Positions 1-9,361 of a DNA stretch of 64,000 nucleotides are shown here, piece by piece. The DNA comes from Bacteroides uniformis (GTDB lineage: Bacteria; Bacteroidota; Bacteroidia; Bacteroidales; Bacteroidaceae). The first letter of the stretch is position 1. Every line of letters starts with the position of its first letter. Made by a program: the position numbers and the translations under genes. The notes beneath the pieces were generated by a model, which was not told where the DNA came from, did not search any database, and was given only the letters and a program-made list of their open reading frames with translations. Location: contig NZ_CP102263.1 in assembly GCF_025147485.1 (NCBI RefSeq), forward strand, positions 1,873,501 to 1,937,500, given 5' to 3'.

Positions 1-284
1 CGCGTGTAGATGCCATTGATAAATACACCAACTCTTTATCAGACCGTTGGTTGACAAGTTCTGATTATTTCTCTATCAATAACATCACCCTGGGCTATAC
101 TTTACCTAAGAGATGGTTGAGAAGTCTGGGTATCGGAAGCTTGCGTATTTACGGTGCGGCTGACAATGTGGCTCTTTTCTCTGCCCGTAAAGGGCTTGAT
201 CCACGTATGAGCTACACAACAGCTTCTACAGATAGATATACGCCTATACGTACTATTTCCGGCGGTTTGAAAGTAACATTCTGA
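1..284 (+). CDS. SusC/RagA-family TonB-dependent outer-membrane receptor, C-terminal end only
   Basis: This is the last 93 codons of a gene that starts before the window; the open frame runs from base 3. The residues RWLTSSDYFSINNITLGYTL followed by a SLRIYGAADN-like strand and a terminal GLKVTF are the usual last beta-strands of a SusC barrel, ending in an aromatic residue as outer-membrane barrels do. SusC proteins import glycans or peptides through the outer membrane with energy from TonB. It is followed 31 bp later by a susD gene, so the pair forms cassette 1. Whether its 5' end is complete or truncated like the next two susC genes cannot be seen here. Confidence 0.93.
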   Translation, partial: RVDAIDKYTNSLSDRWLTSSDYFSINNITLGYTLPKRWLRSLGIGSLRIYGAADNVALFSARKGLDPRMSYTTASTDRYTPIRTISGGLKVTF

Positions 285-315
285 TAATAGTTCAATAATA
301 AAATACAGAAAAAAT

Positions 316-1905
316 ATGAAGAAATTATATAAGATAACACCGTATGTTATGCTCGGTTTGATGGTAGCTGGATGTACAGATCTGGATACAGAACCGCTGA
401 GTTCGACTATTACATCTGACCAAAAGGAAGAAGTTGTTGAATCTGATCCTTCCAGATTGGAAGCCAGCGTAGCAGCTGTGGCTGCAAATTTCACCCAATA
501 TGCCAAAATCTACACAGAAGATGACAATGTGCATAGTGATATAGGTTATCCGACCATTATGCTGGCCACGGAATCAAGAGGTACGGACATGGTGGCAGAT
601 ATTACTGGTTATAACTGGTATTCCAATTCAGCCGATTACAGTGACTGCTTGAATACAAGTACAGCTACCATTGAATTCTGGGGTACATTGTACAATCAGA
701 TTTTTACAGCCAATAACGTAATCGGTACTGTAGATAACGAAACTGAAGATCCTACGTTACAATATTATCTGGCGCAGGCATTAGCTGTCCGTGCTTTTGA
801 CTATTTTACGTTGATACAGTTGTATCAGTTCAATTACAAAGGACATGAGAGCGCTATGGGTATGCCTTTGATTACAGAGCAGAATGCAACAGAAGTTGCA
901 GCCAATGGCTGCGCCCGTTCTACTGTGCAAGAAACTTATGATTTTATCTTGGCAGACCTGAATAAAGCTATTGAGCTGCTGACAGCCACTACAAAAGAAC
1001 GTGATGACAAGCGCTATGTCAGCTTGGATGTCGCTTACGGTATCCGTGCCCGTGTCTATCTGGCAATGCACAACTATGCGGAAGCTTTAAAGGATGCGGA
1101 AGCCGCACTGGCCAAAACTACTGCCACTCCATACTCCCGTGCTGATGTAAGCAAGCCTTCATTCATTAATATCGAAGACAATTCATGGATGTGGGGTATC
1201 TTGATTACAGAACAGGACCGTGTAAGTACAACCGGTATTTGTAATTTCCCTTCACATATGGGCTCTTTGAATTATGGTTATGCTTCTGTAGGTGGATGGC
1301 GTAGAATCAGTCCGAAACTCTATAGTGAGATTCCTGCCAGTGATGTCCGCAAGGGATGGTTCCTGAACGGTGAAGGTGTATCTGCCAATTTGCCTGCTGC
1401 GGCCCAAACATACATTACTGGGAAAAAGGCACCTGCCTATACACAAGTAAAGTATGGGGTGCTGAATGACCAATGGGGAACTGACAACAATGCTACGGAT
1501 ATAATATTGATGCGTGTTGAGGAAATGTATCTTATCAAGGCTGAGGCACAAGCTATGAGTGGTAATGTTAGTGGCGGTGTATCTACCCTTAACTCGTTTG
1601 TTACTGCATATCGTGACCCGTCTTATCAGTGTACAGCCACTACACCGGAAGCTGTGCAGGAAGCTGTTTGGCAACAACGTCGTCTTGAATTCTGGGGAGA
1701 AGGTATGGCATATTTTGATATTATGCGTCTGAACAAGGGAGTCAACCGTTTAGGCTGCGGCTTCCCGACTACTGCCGTATTTAATATTACAGCAGGTGAT
1801 CCGGTTCAGATTTACAGTATTCCTAATAAGGAAGTACAATATAACCCATTATTGGAGAACAATCCGCTGGTTTCGGCACCTACACCAATACCTGATGTAG
1901 AATAA
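316..1905 (+). CDS. SusD/RagB-family nutrient-binding outer-membrane lipoprotein (cassette 1)
   Basis: The 529-aa protein begins with a lipoprotein signal peptide ending VAGC (Cys20), and is expected to sit on the cell surface as the lid of the SusC channel. The helical TPR-like SusD fold is indicated by the family signature RVEEMYLIKAEAQA near residue 400 and by the C-terminal RRLEFWGEGMAYFDIMRLN stretch. It lies directly after the susC remnant and 30 bp before a second lipoprotein gene, so the three are probably one transcript. It is a distant homologue of the SusD of cassette 3 (same YPTIMLATE / YPSLMLAQTE block). The ligand cannot be predicted. Confidence 0.93.
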   Translation: MKKLYKITPYVMLGLMVAGCTDLDTEPLSSTITSDQKEEVVESDPSRLEASVAAVAANFTQYAKIYTEDDNVHSDIGYPTIMLATESRGTDMVADITGYNWYSNSADYSDCLNTSTATIEFWGTLYNQIFTANNVIGTVDNETEDPTLQYYLAQALAVRAFDYFTLIQLYQFNYKGHESAMGMPLITEQNATEVAANGCARSTVQETYDFILADLNKAIELLTATTKERDDKRYVSLDVAYGIRARVYLAMHNYAEALKDAEAALAKTTATPYSRADVSKPSFINIEDNSWMWGILITEQDRVSTTGICNFPSHMGSLNYGYASVGGWRRISPKLYSEIPASDVRKGWFLNGEGVSANLPAAAQTYITGKKAPAYTQVKYGVLNDQWGTDNNATDIILMRVEEMYLIKAEAQAMSGNVSGGVSTLNSFVTAYRDPSYQCTATTPEAVQEAVWQQRRLEFWGEGMAYFDIMRLNKGVNRLGCGFPTTAVFNITAGDPVQIYSIPNKEVQYNPLLENNPLVSAPTPIPDVE

Positions 1906-1935
1906 TGTATATGTTAACTATTAAAAATATGGAAT

Positions 1936-2889
1936 ATGAAATATATAAATAAGATACTTAGTCTGTTTGTCATCGCACTGATAGCTACCTCTTGCGATCC
2001 TGATGCAGAAAGTTATACTCCGGGTGAACTGGAAGACGGTAATCAAGGCATCTGCTTTGTGGGCAATTACACCCAAACAGTGGAAGTTGAGCCGGGAATA
2101 ACCTCTTTTGATTTAACTTTGACACGCTCCTTGACAGATGCTGCCGGTACGGTTGATGTTACTGTGATAAATAATGAAGAGAATATATTTGTATGCCCTT
2201 CCACTGTATCATTTGCTGCTGGAGAGAAAACAGCCAAGTTGACAGTTGAAACACCGTCAGCTGCCGAGGGTATCACTTATAATCTACAACTGGCTTTGAG
2301 TGGTAATGATGTCAGCAACTATTCTTCCGGATACCATGAAATATCAGTAAATTTTGCTATCTTGAAGTGGGAATCTATCGGTACCGGATACTATTTGGAC
2401 GGTACAGTTGCTAATTTCTTTGGCGTAGATCCGTCTGTTCCGATGGCTGTGGAAATTGAAAAAACTACAACTGCTACCAGTACACGTTTCCGTTTTGACA
2501 GTCCGTTTGCCAAAGTTGCGACTGCACAAGATGAGGTTGGCGGTTTCAACGGTTATCCCTTTAATGAAGAGGCTGATGTAGTTCCAGGTGAATATACTTT
2601 CGTAATTGATGTGACTAAAGAAGGTGCTTCTTTGAAACCGGTTCAATATGGTATGGATTGGGGATATGGTATGTTCAGCGGTGGTTCTGTATATGGCAAC
2701 CTATCTACTAATATAAATTCTTATCCTTTGGGAGTTTATAATGAAAAGGCCGGTAGTATTACCTTCCCAGCCAATTCGTTGTACGTAAGTATGGCTGACT
2801 ATCAAGACGGTGGTGCATATCCTTGTACCAACCCGTCTTATCTCTACTTGAGTGCGGAAGCATACCTTAACTCTTTGGAGACAGAGTAA
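1936..2889 (+). CDS. Surface lipoprotein of a SusC/SusD cassette, function unknown
   Basis: The 317-aa protein has a lipoprotein signal ending ATSC (Cys20). Residues 40-140 look like a beta-sandwich of the Calx-beta/Ig type (alternating strands, VEVEPGITSFDLTLTRSL). The second half starts with WESIGTGYYLDGTVANFFG and resembles the matching region (WLNIGIGYYASQLFG) of the third-cassette lipoprotein at 16990, so the two are homologous. The first start would be TTG-free; ATG at 1936 gives a normal signal peptide. In such loci this position usually holds a SusE/SGBP-like surface binding protein. That role is inference; no catalytic motif is visible. Confidence 0.75.
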   Translation: MKYINKILSLFVIALIATSCDPDAESYTPGELEDGNQGICFVGNYTQTVEVEPGITSFDLTLTRSLTDAAGTVDVTVINNEENIFVCPSTVSFAAGEKTAKLTVETPSAAEGITYNLQLALSGNDVSNYSSGYHEISVNFAILKWESIGTGYYLDGTVANFFGVDPSVPMAVEIEKTTTATSTRFRFDSPFAKVATAQDEVGGFNGYPFNEEADVVPGEYTFVIDVTKEGASLKPVQYGMDWGYGMFSGGSVYGNLSTNINSYPLGVYNEKAGSITFPANSLYVSMADYQDGGAYPCTNPSYLYLSAEAYLNSLETE

Positions 2890-2916
2890 TTTGAAAATTA
2901 AAAAAATTACATAAGA

Positions 2917-2948
2917 AAAGCCGGTTCACACAAAGGGCCGGCTTTTTA
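2917..2948 (+). terminator. Intrinsic terminator after cassette 1
   Basis: The arms AAAGCCGG and CCGGCTTT form an 8-bp stem around a 13-nt loop and are followed by a T-run. It lies 27 bp after the lipoprotein stop and before the convergent ATPase gene. An A-rich upstream arm means it could also work on the opposite strand. Confidence 0.8.
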
Positions 2949-2984
2949 CTTTAAATATTGATTCGTAGAGATTGAATCGTTAAT

Positions 2985-4211
2985 TTACAGTTTTTCTTTA
3001 TCCTCTGCCAACAAAAAGTTTCGCAGTGAAATCTGTTTAATTCCTTTGTAATTTCCCCCGCTTTGCATTTCATCCATTGTTACCACATATTTAGGGTAAT
3101 TGTCTGCTATTTCCAAAAGATTGCCAAATTCTCGCCTAACAGTTGCATCGTCGGGAAGCATATACGCTACTTGAATATAGATTTTATGGTCGTCTTTGGA
3201 AGCAATGAAATCAATTTCTTTATTACCACTCTTTCCGACATATACTTCATATCCATATCTTAACAAATCAATGCATACTACATTTTCCATTAACTTGTTG
3301 ATGTCTTTTCGAAAATCGAAATGCTGTATGGAATTATGTAATCCTAAATCTTCAAAATAATATTTCTCACCAATCTCAAAGATTTTCATCCCTTGGATTT
3401 CAGCTCGTTGAATTTTGTAAATAAAGAAACTATTGCACAGTGCCTTTAGATAGTTCAGAATTGTCTGCGTAGGAATGTTGACGTGTTGCGACTTTAAATA
3501 TTTACTAATATTCTGGGCAGAAAAAAGAGAACCGGTATTATCTATCAGATAAGCTACGAGATTCTCCAAAAAAGATACATTCCGGATTGATTCACGGGCA
3601 ACCACATCTTTTAGTAGGATAGTAGAGTAAACATTTCTCAAATACTCGAATATGACATTCTTGTCCATTGTTAGATTATGAATGTATGGCATACCTCCGA
3701 ATGTAAGATAGAGTTTTAAACTTTCGGTGGAATCTTGACATTGATTGAAAGTTAAGAATTCCCCGTAGCTAAGTGAATGAATGGGAAATTCTATATATCT
3801 TCCTGCCAATTGAGTAGCAAGTTCACTGGACAGCATTTTAGCATTACTTCCGGTGCAATAGATATCGCATTTATTTTCGTTCAATAAACTCCGCAGACAC
3901 AATTGGAATTCTTCAATCTCTTGGATTTCATCTACAAAAAGATAGTTATGATTATGCCCAGTAACCTTCTTTAAAACATATTGATAAAGATCCATGTAGT
4001 TCCTAATTTCCGTGAAGGCAAGTTGCTCTTTATCTACAAAAATGATATTGGCTTCCGGTATGTTTTTCTTTATGATATCTGATATCTGCAAAAGAATGTA
4101 GCTTTTACCTATCCTACGTTGGCCGGTTATTACTTTTATTATACTTTTATCAATAAACGGTTCAATTCTCCTTATGTATAAAGGGCGGGAGATATAATTT
4201 TTCATATTCAA
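2985..4211 (-). CDS. AAA+ ATPase with C-terminal DUF4143 domain (copy 1)
   Basis: The 408-aa cytoplasmic protein shows a Walker A motif GQRRIGKS at residues 30-37, a Walker B motif LFVDE at 91-95 followed by IQEIEEF, and a TGSNAKMLSSEL block at 120-132 typical of this prokaryotic AAA family. The C-terminal part carries NKEIDFIAS and IYIQVAYML, a PD-(D/E)XK-like arrangement seen in DUF4143 proteins. The biochemical role of the family is not settled. It is transcribed away from the truncated susC and converges with cassette 1. A copy 98.5% identical in protein lies at 10640. The perfect -7 box in front suggests this copy is expressed. Confidence 0.88.
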   Translation of the reverse strand: MNMKNYISRPLYIRRIEPFIDKSIIKVITGQRRIGKSYILLQISDIIKKNIPEANIIFVDKEQLAFTEIRNYMDLYQYVLKKVTGHNHNYLFVDEIQEIEEFQLCLRSLLNENKCDIYCTGSNAKMLSSELATQLAGRYIEFPIHSLSYGEFLTFNQCQDSTESLKLYLTFGGMPYIHNLTMDKNVIFEYLRNVYSTILLKDVVARESIRNVSFLENLVAYLIDNTGSLFSAQNISKYLKSQHVNIPTQTILNYLKALCNSFFIYKIQRAEIQGMKIFEIGEKYYFEDLGLHNSIQHFDFRKDINKLMENVVCIDLLRYGYEVYVGKSGNKEIDFIASKDDHKIYIQVAYMLPDDATVRREFGNLLEIADNYPKYVVTMDEMQSGGNYKGIKQISLRNFLLAEDKEKL

Positions 4212-4230
4212 ACATGATTTAGTTTATATA

Positions 4231-4238
4231 CAAAGATA
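4231..4238 (-). promoter_or_regulatory. -7 promoter box of ATPase copy 1
   Basis: On the minus strand the bases read TATCTTTG, a perfect match to the Bacteroides -7 consensus TAnnTTTG, 20 bp before the ATPase start codon. In the second copy the aligned bases (11886-11893) read TATCTTTT, so the conserved final G is lost there. Confidence 0.6.
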
Positions 4239-4246
4239 TAAAATAT

Positions 4247-4262
4247 TTCAATTATAATTGAA
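4247..4262. repeat. 16-bp perfect palindrome upstream of ATPase copy 1
   Basis: TTCAATTATAATTGAA is fully self-complementary and lies where the -33 region of the ATPase promoter would be. It is conserved unchanged in the second module (11902-11917), although bases around it have diverged. An operator for a dimeric regulator is a reasonable guess; A+T richness alone could also produce it. Confidence 0.55.
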
Positions 4263-4637
4263 TCTTGCCGTATATATTATATATTCATCAATTATAAATA
4301 ACATATGTAAAGCAAATATTTCTCAACAAAAAAATATTTTGGAACTTTTATGGATAAAATTTATCTTTCAAGATAAATTCCTCTATATAATCTATCGTTA
4401 TTCTTGAATAAAAAACATTTATTGGGTTAATTAGTACATCACCAATTAAAAGAGTAGAATGAAATGTTACAATAACGCGCTCATTATCAGCTTTTAATTA
4501 TTCAAAACGGTATGAAATGGGTACTTCGAGCCACTTACCTCCCTTTGCCATATACCTTTATAGATAATATACAATAGAATAAACTCTGTTCTATAGCAAA
4601 CGTAAACAATTGTTTTTTAGCAATATACACTTATTGT
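4263..4637. other. Non-coding spacer before truncated susC, no gene seen
   Basis: No open frame with a plausible start or signal peptide is visible in the spacer, and no remnant of the missing SusC N-terminus could be found in any frame. It holds one small inverted repeat (4360-4377, arms TTTATCTT/AAGATAAA) that is not kept in copy 2. I see no good TAnnTTTG box directed at the susC frame. Confidence 0.6.
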
Positions 4638-4672
4638 AGTTCCGCGAAAACTCTGGTAATTTCGTACATCGG
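4638..4672 (+). other. Shared susC 5' junction (candidate recombination site), copy 1
   Basis: Read in frame these bases give SSAKTLVISYIG, the normal end of the N-terminal domain of SusC, running straight into MQTQEV. The frame continues upstream only into spacer, with no start codon or signal peptide. The same bases occur at the same point before the other truncated susC (12293-12327) with few changes. Confidence 0.6.
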
Positions 4673-4673
4673 C

Positions 4674-7600
4674 ATGCAGACTCAAGAGGTTACAATTAAG
4701 CCGCATGTACGGGTTGTCATGCAGAGTGATACTGAACTTTTGGATGAAGTTGTAGTTGTTGCCTATGGTACTGCTACAAAAAGATCCTTCACAGGTTCCG
4801 CTACTGAAATTAAAGGAGACCGTATTGCTAACAAAAATCCGTCCGAATTATCTAAAGCGCTAACCGGTGAAGTAGCAGGTGTACAAGTTATTTCAACTAG
4901 TGGACAACCCGGCTCAAATGCAAGCATCAGAATTCGCGGTTTAGGTTCTGTAAATTCAAGCCGTGCTCCGCTGTATGTAGTGGATGGAATCCCCTTTGGT
5001 TCAGATTTAAGTGGAATTGATCCTTCAGACATAGAGTCAACTACCGTATTGAAGGACGCAACAGCAACAGCTCTATATGGTTCAAGAGCTGCCAATGGAG
5101 TAATTTTGCTGACCACCAAAAGAGGTAAAAAAGGAAAAACGCAGGTTGAGGCAAATGTAAAATATGGTATCAACACCCGTATAATTCCTCTTTATGACAC
5201 GATGGAAAATCCTGAAAGGTTTCTTGAACTGACATGGGAAGGTATTAAAAACAAATATATGTACCGCGCGAACAATCCTAAGGATGAAGCTACTGCCAAA
5301 CAATATGCAAGCGAAGACCTTTTTGATGCAGATTACGGTATTGCCCCCGTATATAATATGTGGAAGGCTGAAGGTAAAAATCTGATAGATCCTGTTACTG
5401 GAAGAATGAAGGCAGGTGTAATCCGCAAATTTACTCCGGAGAAATGGGAAGATTATATTTTCCGTACAGGAGAAAAAGTAGAAGCCAATGTTAAGATATC
5501 AGGAGGTAGCGACAAGTTATCACATTATACCTCTTTCGGTTACTTGAAAGATGAAGGATACTATATAGGTTCGGATTTTGAACGTTTTAATGCCCGTTCC
5601 AATCTGTCTCAAGACATCACTTCATGGTTGAAATCAAATGTTAATATGGCTTATAGCTATATGGAACTGAATAAGCCCGGTCAAGGTGACAACATGAACA
5701 ATGGTTTCCAATTCATTAATTTTATGCCTTCCATATTTCCGGTATTCCAACGTGATGCAGATGGCAATAAAATAAAGGATAATGTGGTCGGAGGATATCT
5801 GTATGATTATGGTATGGCTGAAGGTTATGGACGTCCTTACGCTTCAGGCGTAAATCCAGCCGGAGCGATTCAATTGGACAAGAATGAGTACCAGTCTCAT
5901 TCATTCAACGGAAATGCCATGTTTGAAGCAACTTTCTTGAAAGACTTCAAAGGAACGGTAAACTTTGGATTGCAATATCTTGGTACAAAAAACAATGAAT
6001 TGACAAATCCATATTATGGTGATGCAGAGGGGTTAGGACGTATTTTCAAAAACATGAGTACATTCTTCAGCTTCACGTCAAACCAGATATTGTCATGGAA
6101 GAAAAGTTTTGGTGTGCACAATCTCGATGCATTCGTTGCGCATGAATCTACATTCTACAAGTCATCTGACAACTATGGCCAGAAATCAAAGATTGTTCGT
6201 CCTAACAATACAGAATGGTCTAATGCTGTAATTATGGACTATATGGATTCTCAAACCTACGGGTTTGACATGGAAAGCTACTTCGGACAAATTAGATATG
6301 ATTATAACGATAAATATTTCTTTCATGGAACATTAAGACGTGATGGTTCATCACGTTTTGCCAAAGGGCAGAAATGGGGAACATTCGGTTCTATCGGCGC
6401 CGCCTGGGCCATCACTAACGAAAATTTCATGAAAGACGTGAGCTGGTTGAAGAATTTGAAATACAAGTTAAGTTGGGGTGTGTTGGGTAACCAAGACTTT
6501 ATCACCAATCCTACCATTGCAGGTTATTATCCTTACAATGATTTGTATACGATCGGTAACCTGAATGATGAAATCAGTTTTAGCTTTAAATATAAAGGTA
6601 ATCCTGATTTGACATGGGAACGCAGCGAAACATGGAATACTGGTATCGAGTTTAATATAGCCGATATTTTGGAAGGTGAAGTGGAATACTACAATAAGAC
6701 TACCAAAGATATGTTGTTCCTAAAGCAAGTATCTCCATCGCTGGGATATGCACAATACCCCGTCAATGACGGTAAAATGGTCAATAAGGGTCTCGAATTT
6801 TCTTTGGTGGCACATCTTGTGAAAACGAATGATATAAGTCTTGATTTACGTGTTAATGGTGGACATTATAAGAATAAAATGACCCAGATGCCTATGGATG
6901 ATACCACAGGAAAAGAAAAGCCATTGGAGATACAAGGTGCTTACGGATGGTCGAAAGGACATTCTCTGTATGATTTCTATATAAGAGAATATGCCGGTGT
7001 AGATCCAGAAACCGGTATGGCATTATACAACTCATACTATAATGTAAAAGCCGATGGAAGCAAGGACTTGATTACAGATATGGTAACTTACCAGCAAAAC
7101 AATAAAATAGAGCGTTTGGAAGTAGAAAAGACCTCCGATTATAACAACGCAACTAAGAAATATGTCGGGAAATCAGGTATTCCGACTTTACAAGGGGGAT
7201 TCGGTTTTGATTTAGCTGTTAAAGGTTTCGAATTAAATACGACTTTCTCCTATAGCTTAGGAGGATATGCTTACGACGGTGTATATGCTACATTAATGTC
7301 TAACAATACACCTGGTAGTGGAAACTGGCATAATGACATTGAAAATCGTTGGCAAAAGCCGGGTGATATAACAGACGTGCCACGTTTAACTTCCGGATAT
7401 GATGAATATACAAATGCATCTTCTACTCGGTTCATTACCAGTCGTTCTTATTTGAATTTATCCAATGTAAGATTATCCTACACATTCCCTAAAAAATGGA
7501 TGAATAGAATGAACATTGGTTCCTTGTCGGTTTATGTTTCCGGTGACAACCTGATGTTCATTTCGGCTCGTAAGGGATTTGTCTCAATGGCAGGAAATAC

Positions 7601-7697
7601 CGTCAGTACAGATCCTAATGAGGATTCCGGAGGCTCTGACAGAAGTCAGTATGCTCCATTGAGTACTATTATGGGAGGTATTAAGATTCAGTTCTAA
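4674..7697 (+). CDS. N-terminally truncated SusC-family receptor (cassette 2, probably silent)
   Basis: The 1007-aa frame carries the SusC motif ELLDEVVVVAYG at residues 21-32, the plug domain (SIRIRGLGSVNSSRAPLYVVDG), and a complete barrel ending GGIKIQF. Compared with the full-length SusC at 46732 it lacks about 78 residues: the whole signal peptide and most of the carboxypeptidase-regulatory-like domain. The codons just before the ATG still encode SSAKTLVISYIG, so the ATG is an internal methionine and the break lies at the spacer edge. Without a signal peptide the product could not reach the outer membrane. It may be a silent cassette awaiting recombination, or a pseudogene. The long intact frame favours the first. 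Confidence 0.85.
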   Translation: MQTQEVTIKPHVRVVMQSDTELLDEVVVVAYGTATKRSFTGSATEIKGDRIANKNPSELSKALTGEVAGVQVISTSGQPGSNASIRIRGLGSVNSSRAPLYVVDGIPFGSDLSGIDPSDIESTTVLKDATATALYGSRAANGVILLTTKRGKKGKTQVEANVKYGINTRIIPLYDTMENPERFLELTWEGIKNKYMYRANNPKDEATAKQYASEDLFDADYGIAPVYNMWKAEGKNLIDPVTGRMKAGVIRKFTPEKWEDYIFRTGEKVEANVKISGGSDKLSHYTSFGYLKDEGYYIGSDFERFNARSNLSQDITSWLKSNVNMAYSYMELNKPGQGDNMNNGFQFINFMPSIFPVFQRDADGNKIKDNVVGGYLYDYGMAEGYGRPYASGVNPAGAIQLDKNEYQSHSFNGNAMFEATFLKDFKGTVNFGLQYLGTKNNELTNPYYGDAEGLGRIFKNMSTFFSFTSNQILSWKKSFGVHNLDAFVAHESTFYKSSDNYGQKSKIVRPNNTEWSNAVIMDYMDSQTYGFDMESYFGQIRYDYNDKYFFHGTLRRDGSSRFAKGQKWGTFGSIGAAWAITNENFMKDVSWLKNLKYKLSWGVLGNQDFITNPTIAGYYPYNDLYTIGNLNDEISFSFKYKGNPDLTWERSETWNTGIEFNIADILEGEVEYYNKTTKDMLFLKQVSPSLGYAQYPVNDGKMVNKGLEFSLVAHLVKTNDISLDLRVNGGHYKNKMTQMPMDDTTGKEKPLEIQGAYGWSKGHSLYDFYIREYAGVDPETGMALYNSYYNVKADGSKDLITDMVTYQQNNKIERLEVEKTSDYNNATKKYVGKSGIPTLQGGFGFDLAVKGFELNTTFSYSLGGYAYDGVYATLMSNNTPGSGNWHNDIENRWQKPGDITDVPRLTSGYDEYTNASSTRFITSRSYLNLSNVRLSYTFPKKWMNRMNIGSLSVYVSGDNLMFISARKGFVSMAGNTVSTDPNEDSGGSDRSQYAPLSTIMGGIKIQF

Positions 7698-7715
7698 CAA
7701 TAAAATCATTTGAAT

Positions 7716-9209
7716 ATGAGAAATGTAATATATAAAATAGCAGCTTGTTCTGCATTAGTAGCCTTGGTGCTTTCTGGCTGTAAAGAATCTTTTCTGGAGG
7801 AAGATCCAAATGGATATATTTCATCTGACCAGATAAAAGAAAATGCAGTGTGGAATCCTAATATCATGTTAGGTCAGGCATTAGGTACGTATTCCACAAC
7901 ATTTGCCTGGCAGACAGGCGGTACGACGAATCACGACGATTTCGGACAAAAATCCATTGATATTGCCACAGATTTAATGAGTGGGGATCTGGCAATGAGC
8001 GGAGAAACCTACGGCTGGTTTAGCGATGCAGCTAGATTGCAGTGTAATACTACCACAAAAAATAGAACCTACATGCTGTGGAGGTATTATTACCGCATCA
8101 TCAAGGCCTGCAATGAAATATTTGACACTGTAGGAGGAGATGAAAGTGTACCGGCTAATGAGGATAACCAAAATTATTATGCACAAGCAAAAGCTTTGAG
8201 GGCTCATTCGTATTTCAATTTGGTGAATTTATATGCAAAACCTTACGATATTGATAAAAATGCTAAGGCCATACCTCTTTACCGTTCTCAAACCACAGCA
8301 GAGACATTAGGACTCTCCACAGTGGAGGAAGTGTATGAACGGGTTATTATCGACTTGAAGGAATCAATAAATATTTTGGAAGAGTTGGAATCAGCAGGTA
8401 TTGGTCGTCCCAACGGCACTAAGGACCAAATCGACCAATGGACAGCTAAAGGAATACTTGCCTATGTTTATTTGACCAAAGGTGAATATGAGAATGCTGC
8501 TGCATTAACTTCCGATATTATCAATAACTCAGGATATCCTTTGATGAGTGAAACTGAAATTATCGAATCTGGATTCCGGAGTATCAATATCGGTTCATGG
8601 ATGTGGGCATTTGATATTACCAAAGATAACACCGGAGGTTTGCCCACATTCTGGGGACAGGTAGATTATTTCACTTATAGCTACTGTTCTGCAGGTGATT
8701 ATAAAATGATAGACCATAATCTGTATAATGAAATACCTGAAACAGATACTCGTAAACAGTGGTTTCATCCGTCTGTATTGATTAGCTGGTATAAATTTTA
8801 TGATGCCGGAAGAAAAGCAATGGGAGACCGTACATGGACAAATGATATTGTTTACATGCGAGTTGAAGAGATGTACCTGATAAATGCTGAAGCCAATGCA
8901 CGGGCAAATCATCTGCCCGAGGCAAAAGCAGCATTGAAGGCTCTATTAGAACAGCGGGATCAGGCCACGGCTGCAGAAGTGGACAATATGAATGCTGATC
9001 AATTACTGGAAAACATATACTACAACTGGCGTGTAGAAATGTGGGCCGAAGGACGAGGTTTACTTACCTTGAAACGTTTCCACAAATCAATGGTACGTGG
9101 TGACAACAACTACGCATTGACTGGTGAAACAATCTCATACGATGACTCCAGATTGATCTTTGAAATTCCAGAGCGTGAAGTAACGAATAATCCCAATTTG
9201 CAGAAATGA
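7716..9209 (+). CDS. SusD/RagB-family lipoprotein (cassette 2)
   Basis: The 497-aa protein starts at ATG 7716, giving the signal peptide MRNVIYKIAACSALVALVLS and a lipobox Cys22; a TTG two codons earlier is less likely. The SusD signature RVEEMYLINAEANARA and a C-terminal WRVEMWAEGRGLLTLKRFHK place it in the SusD/RagB family. It follows the truncated susC by 18 bp and must share its transcript, so it is probably expressed only if that susC is. It has no third lipoprotein gene after it, unlike cassettes 1 and 3. The binding ligand is unknown. Confidence 0.92.
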   Translation: MRNVIYKIAACSALVALVLSGCKESFLEEDPNGYISSDQIKENAVWNPNIMLGQALGTYSTTFAWQTGGTTNHDDFGQKSIDIATDLMSGDLAMSGETYGWFSDAARLQCNTTTKNRTYMLWRYYYRIIKACNEIFDTVGGDESVPANEDNQNYYAQAKALRAHSYFNLVNLYAKPYDIDKNAKAIPLYRSQTTAETLGLSTVEEVYERVIIDLKESINILEELESAGIGRPNGTKDQIDQWTAKGILAYVYLTKGEYENAAALTSDIINNSGYPLMSETEIIESGFRSINIGSWMWAFDITKDNTGGLPTFWGQVDYFTYSYCSAGDYKMIDHNLYNEIPETDTRKQWFHPSVLISWYKFYDAGRKAMGDRTWTNDIVYMRVEEMYLINAEANARANHLPEAKAALKALLEQRDQATAAEVDNMNADQLLENIYYNWRVEMWAEGRGLLTLKRFHKSMVRGDNNYALTGETISYDDSRLIFEIPEREVTNNPNLQK

Positions 9210-9251
9210 TAAAGTGCCACATTAGATTGTGCAAATCAGATGAATAAAAGA

Positions 9252-9288
9252 GGGAGAGTATCTAAATTTAGAATACTCTCCTTTTTTA
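9252..9288 (+). terminator. Intrinsic terminator after cassette 2
   Basis: GGAGAGTAT and ATACTCTCC form a 9-bp stem, extended inside by the self-complementary TCTAAATTTAGA, and are followed by six T. It lies about 45 bp after the susD stop. Confidence 0.85.
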
Positions 9289-9361
9289 ATATAACGAAAT
9301 CTGGTTCTTGTTGTATAAAGAGGGCAACACAAATCATTGCAGATGCACTGACATATCAATC

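Larger units (their letters stand above)
2980..4700. repeat. 1.7-kb repeated module, copy 1 (ATPase gene, 462-bp spacer, susC 5' site)
   Basis: This segment recurs at 10636-12355 in the same orientation. It contains the whole AAA ATPase gene, the spacer of exactly 462 bp, and the first codons of the truncated susC. The ATPase proteins differ at only 6 of 408 residues. The spacer differs by scattered substitutions and small compensating changes, by eye roughly one base in ten. Similarity starts just past the ATPase stop codons and fades inside susC. Confidence 0.9.

Noticed and set aside
4360..4377. Small inverted repeat in the first spacer as a recombinase site
   Set aside because: It is not conserved in the second module, so it is unlikely to be needed by the cassette system.
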